Below, in pieces: positions 63,619-64,000 of a DNA stretch of 64,000 nt. The notes under the pieces are model-generated. The model worked only from the letters and a program-made list of their open reading frames with translations. It was not told where the DNA came from and searched no databases. Each line of letters begins with the position of its first letter. The first letter of the stretch is position 1. The DNA comes from CAWJMF01 sp963843945 (GTDB lineage: Bacteria > Vulcanimicrobiota > Vulcanimicrobiia > Vulcanimicrobiales > Vulcanimicrobiaceae), in assembly GCA_963843945.1 (NCBI GenBank), contig CAWJMF010000002.1:124001-188000 (forward strand), written 5' to 3'. Both the position numbers and the translations under genes were made by a program.

Positions 63619-64000
63619 CCCGAACGAGCGTCGAGACGTTCGATCAGGTTTTCGACCTCGGGCAGCGAGAGCACGTAGCGCTTCTTGCAGAACTCGCAGA
63701 TCGCTTCGGCGTGTTGCTCCTCGCTGAGGATCTTGCGCAACTCGCCGGGGCCCAGCGCCAGAAGGGCCGTTTCGACGCGCTGACGATTGCAGCGGCACCG
63801 AAAGACGAGCTCGTGCTCGCCGAGAAACCGAAGCGGGAGCGAACCGGCGAGCGCCCGAGCGAGGTCCTCCGGCGCCGCGCCGTCCGCGATCTGCGTGGTG
63901 ATCGGCAGCATCGTGCGTGCGTTCCCTTCGAGCCGGGCGATCGCGCTTTCGTCGGCCCCGGGCTTGATTTGCGCGATCGCACCTCCCGCCGTTTTGATGC
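63615..64000 (-). CDS. hslO: Hsp33 redox chaperone, C-terminal part
   Basis: The visible 128 residues are the C-terminal part of Hsp33: AGGAIAQIKPGADESAIARL, then the redox-switch zinc site with C-x-C (FRCRCNRQRV) and C-x-x-C (CEFCKKRY). The reading frame runs off the window, so the N-terminal fold and start lie beyond it. The four cysteines that bind zinc when reduced and open the chaperone upon oxidation are all present. Confidence 0.9.
   Translation of the reverse strand, partial: IKTAGGAIAQIKPGADESAIARLEGNARTMLPITTQIADGAAPEDLARALAGSLPLRFLGEHELVFRCRCNRQRVETALLALGPGELRKILSEEQHAEAICEFCKKRYVLSLPEVENLIERLDARSG

Overview
The window is GC-rich bacterial chromosome, densely packed with genes that often overlap by 1-4 bases. 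Promoters are of the housekeeping type: five clear -35/-10 pairs, all with 17-base spacers. There is no prophage, insertion sequence or CRISPR array. Gene order follows the Bacillus/Terrabacteria pattern in several places, but the proteins do not look like a known Firmicute or Actinobacterium. My best guess is a deep-branching phylum such as Candidatus Eremiobacterota (WPS-2); this is an inference with low confidence. At least six housekeeping or conserved genes carry single-base frameshifts. Removing the extra base usually restores a family-typical length, so I read most of them as sequence errors rather than decay.

Layout. 1-3.8 kb: yebC, a kinase-less PASTA protein, rpe, thiL and rpmB, an echo of the Bacillus prkC-rpe-thiN-rpmB block. 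3.9-12.8 kb: plsX, hemW, a YacL-type PIN/TRAM protein, ispD, ispF, a free-standing GluRS anticodon-binding domain exactly where gltX normally sits, cysE, cysS, rlmB and a very SigH-like sigma factor. 12.8-16.7 kb: a peptide-binding lipoprotein, tRNA-Thr, an odd lower-GC secreted protein, tRNA-Tyr, tRNA-Gly, tRNA-Thr, and a lone Flp pilin with a structured leader. 16.7-24.5 kb: accessory block with malate synthase, a GT87-type membrane protein, an MNIO (DUF692) fusion enzyme and a frameshifted zinc metalloprotease. 24.5-29.5 kb: rpmG, tRNA-Trp, secE, nusG, two inserted genes, rplK, rplA, an L10 leader, rplJ and rplL; rpoB/rpoC do not follow. 29.5-43.9 kb: GT-C membrane protein, H+-pyrophosphatase, geranylgeranyl-reductase-like enzyme, DppB-type permease, FliA/WhiG-type sigma factor, AlkB, a lipoprotein, ftsY, recA, recX, a secreted GH125 glycosidase and purA.

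43.9-52.6 kb is the most striking region: two tandem copies of a five-gene Flp/Tad module, all on the minus strand. Each copy encodes a Flp pilin, a TadE-type pseudopilin, a TadG-type protein, a second TadE-type pseudopilin with a long Ser/Thr/Pro tail, and its own prepilin peptidase. No assembly ATPase, secretin or TadB/TadC platform is in the window. 52.8-54.3 kb holds a short flagellar remnant (FliJ-like, FlbD, FliO, CheY-like). 54.3-64 kb: an RlmD-type RNA methyltransferase, gatC-gatA-gatB, mutS2, tyrS, a zinc ribbon protein, an SDR oxidoreductase and the end of hslO.

Functionally the window joins translation (ribosomal proteins, tRNAs, CysRS, TyrRS, GatCAB, RNA methylases), isoprenoid and lipid synthesis, recombination and repair, and a duplicated surface-appendage system whose Ser/Thr/Pro-rich subunits may be glycosylated.
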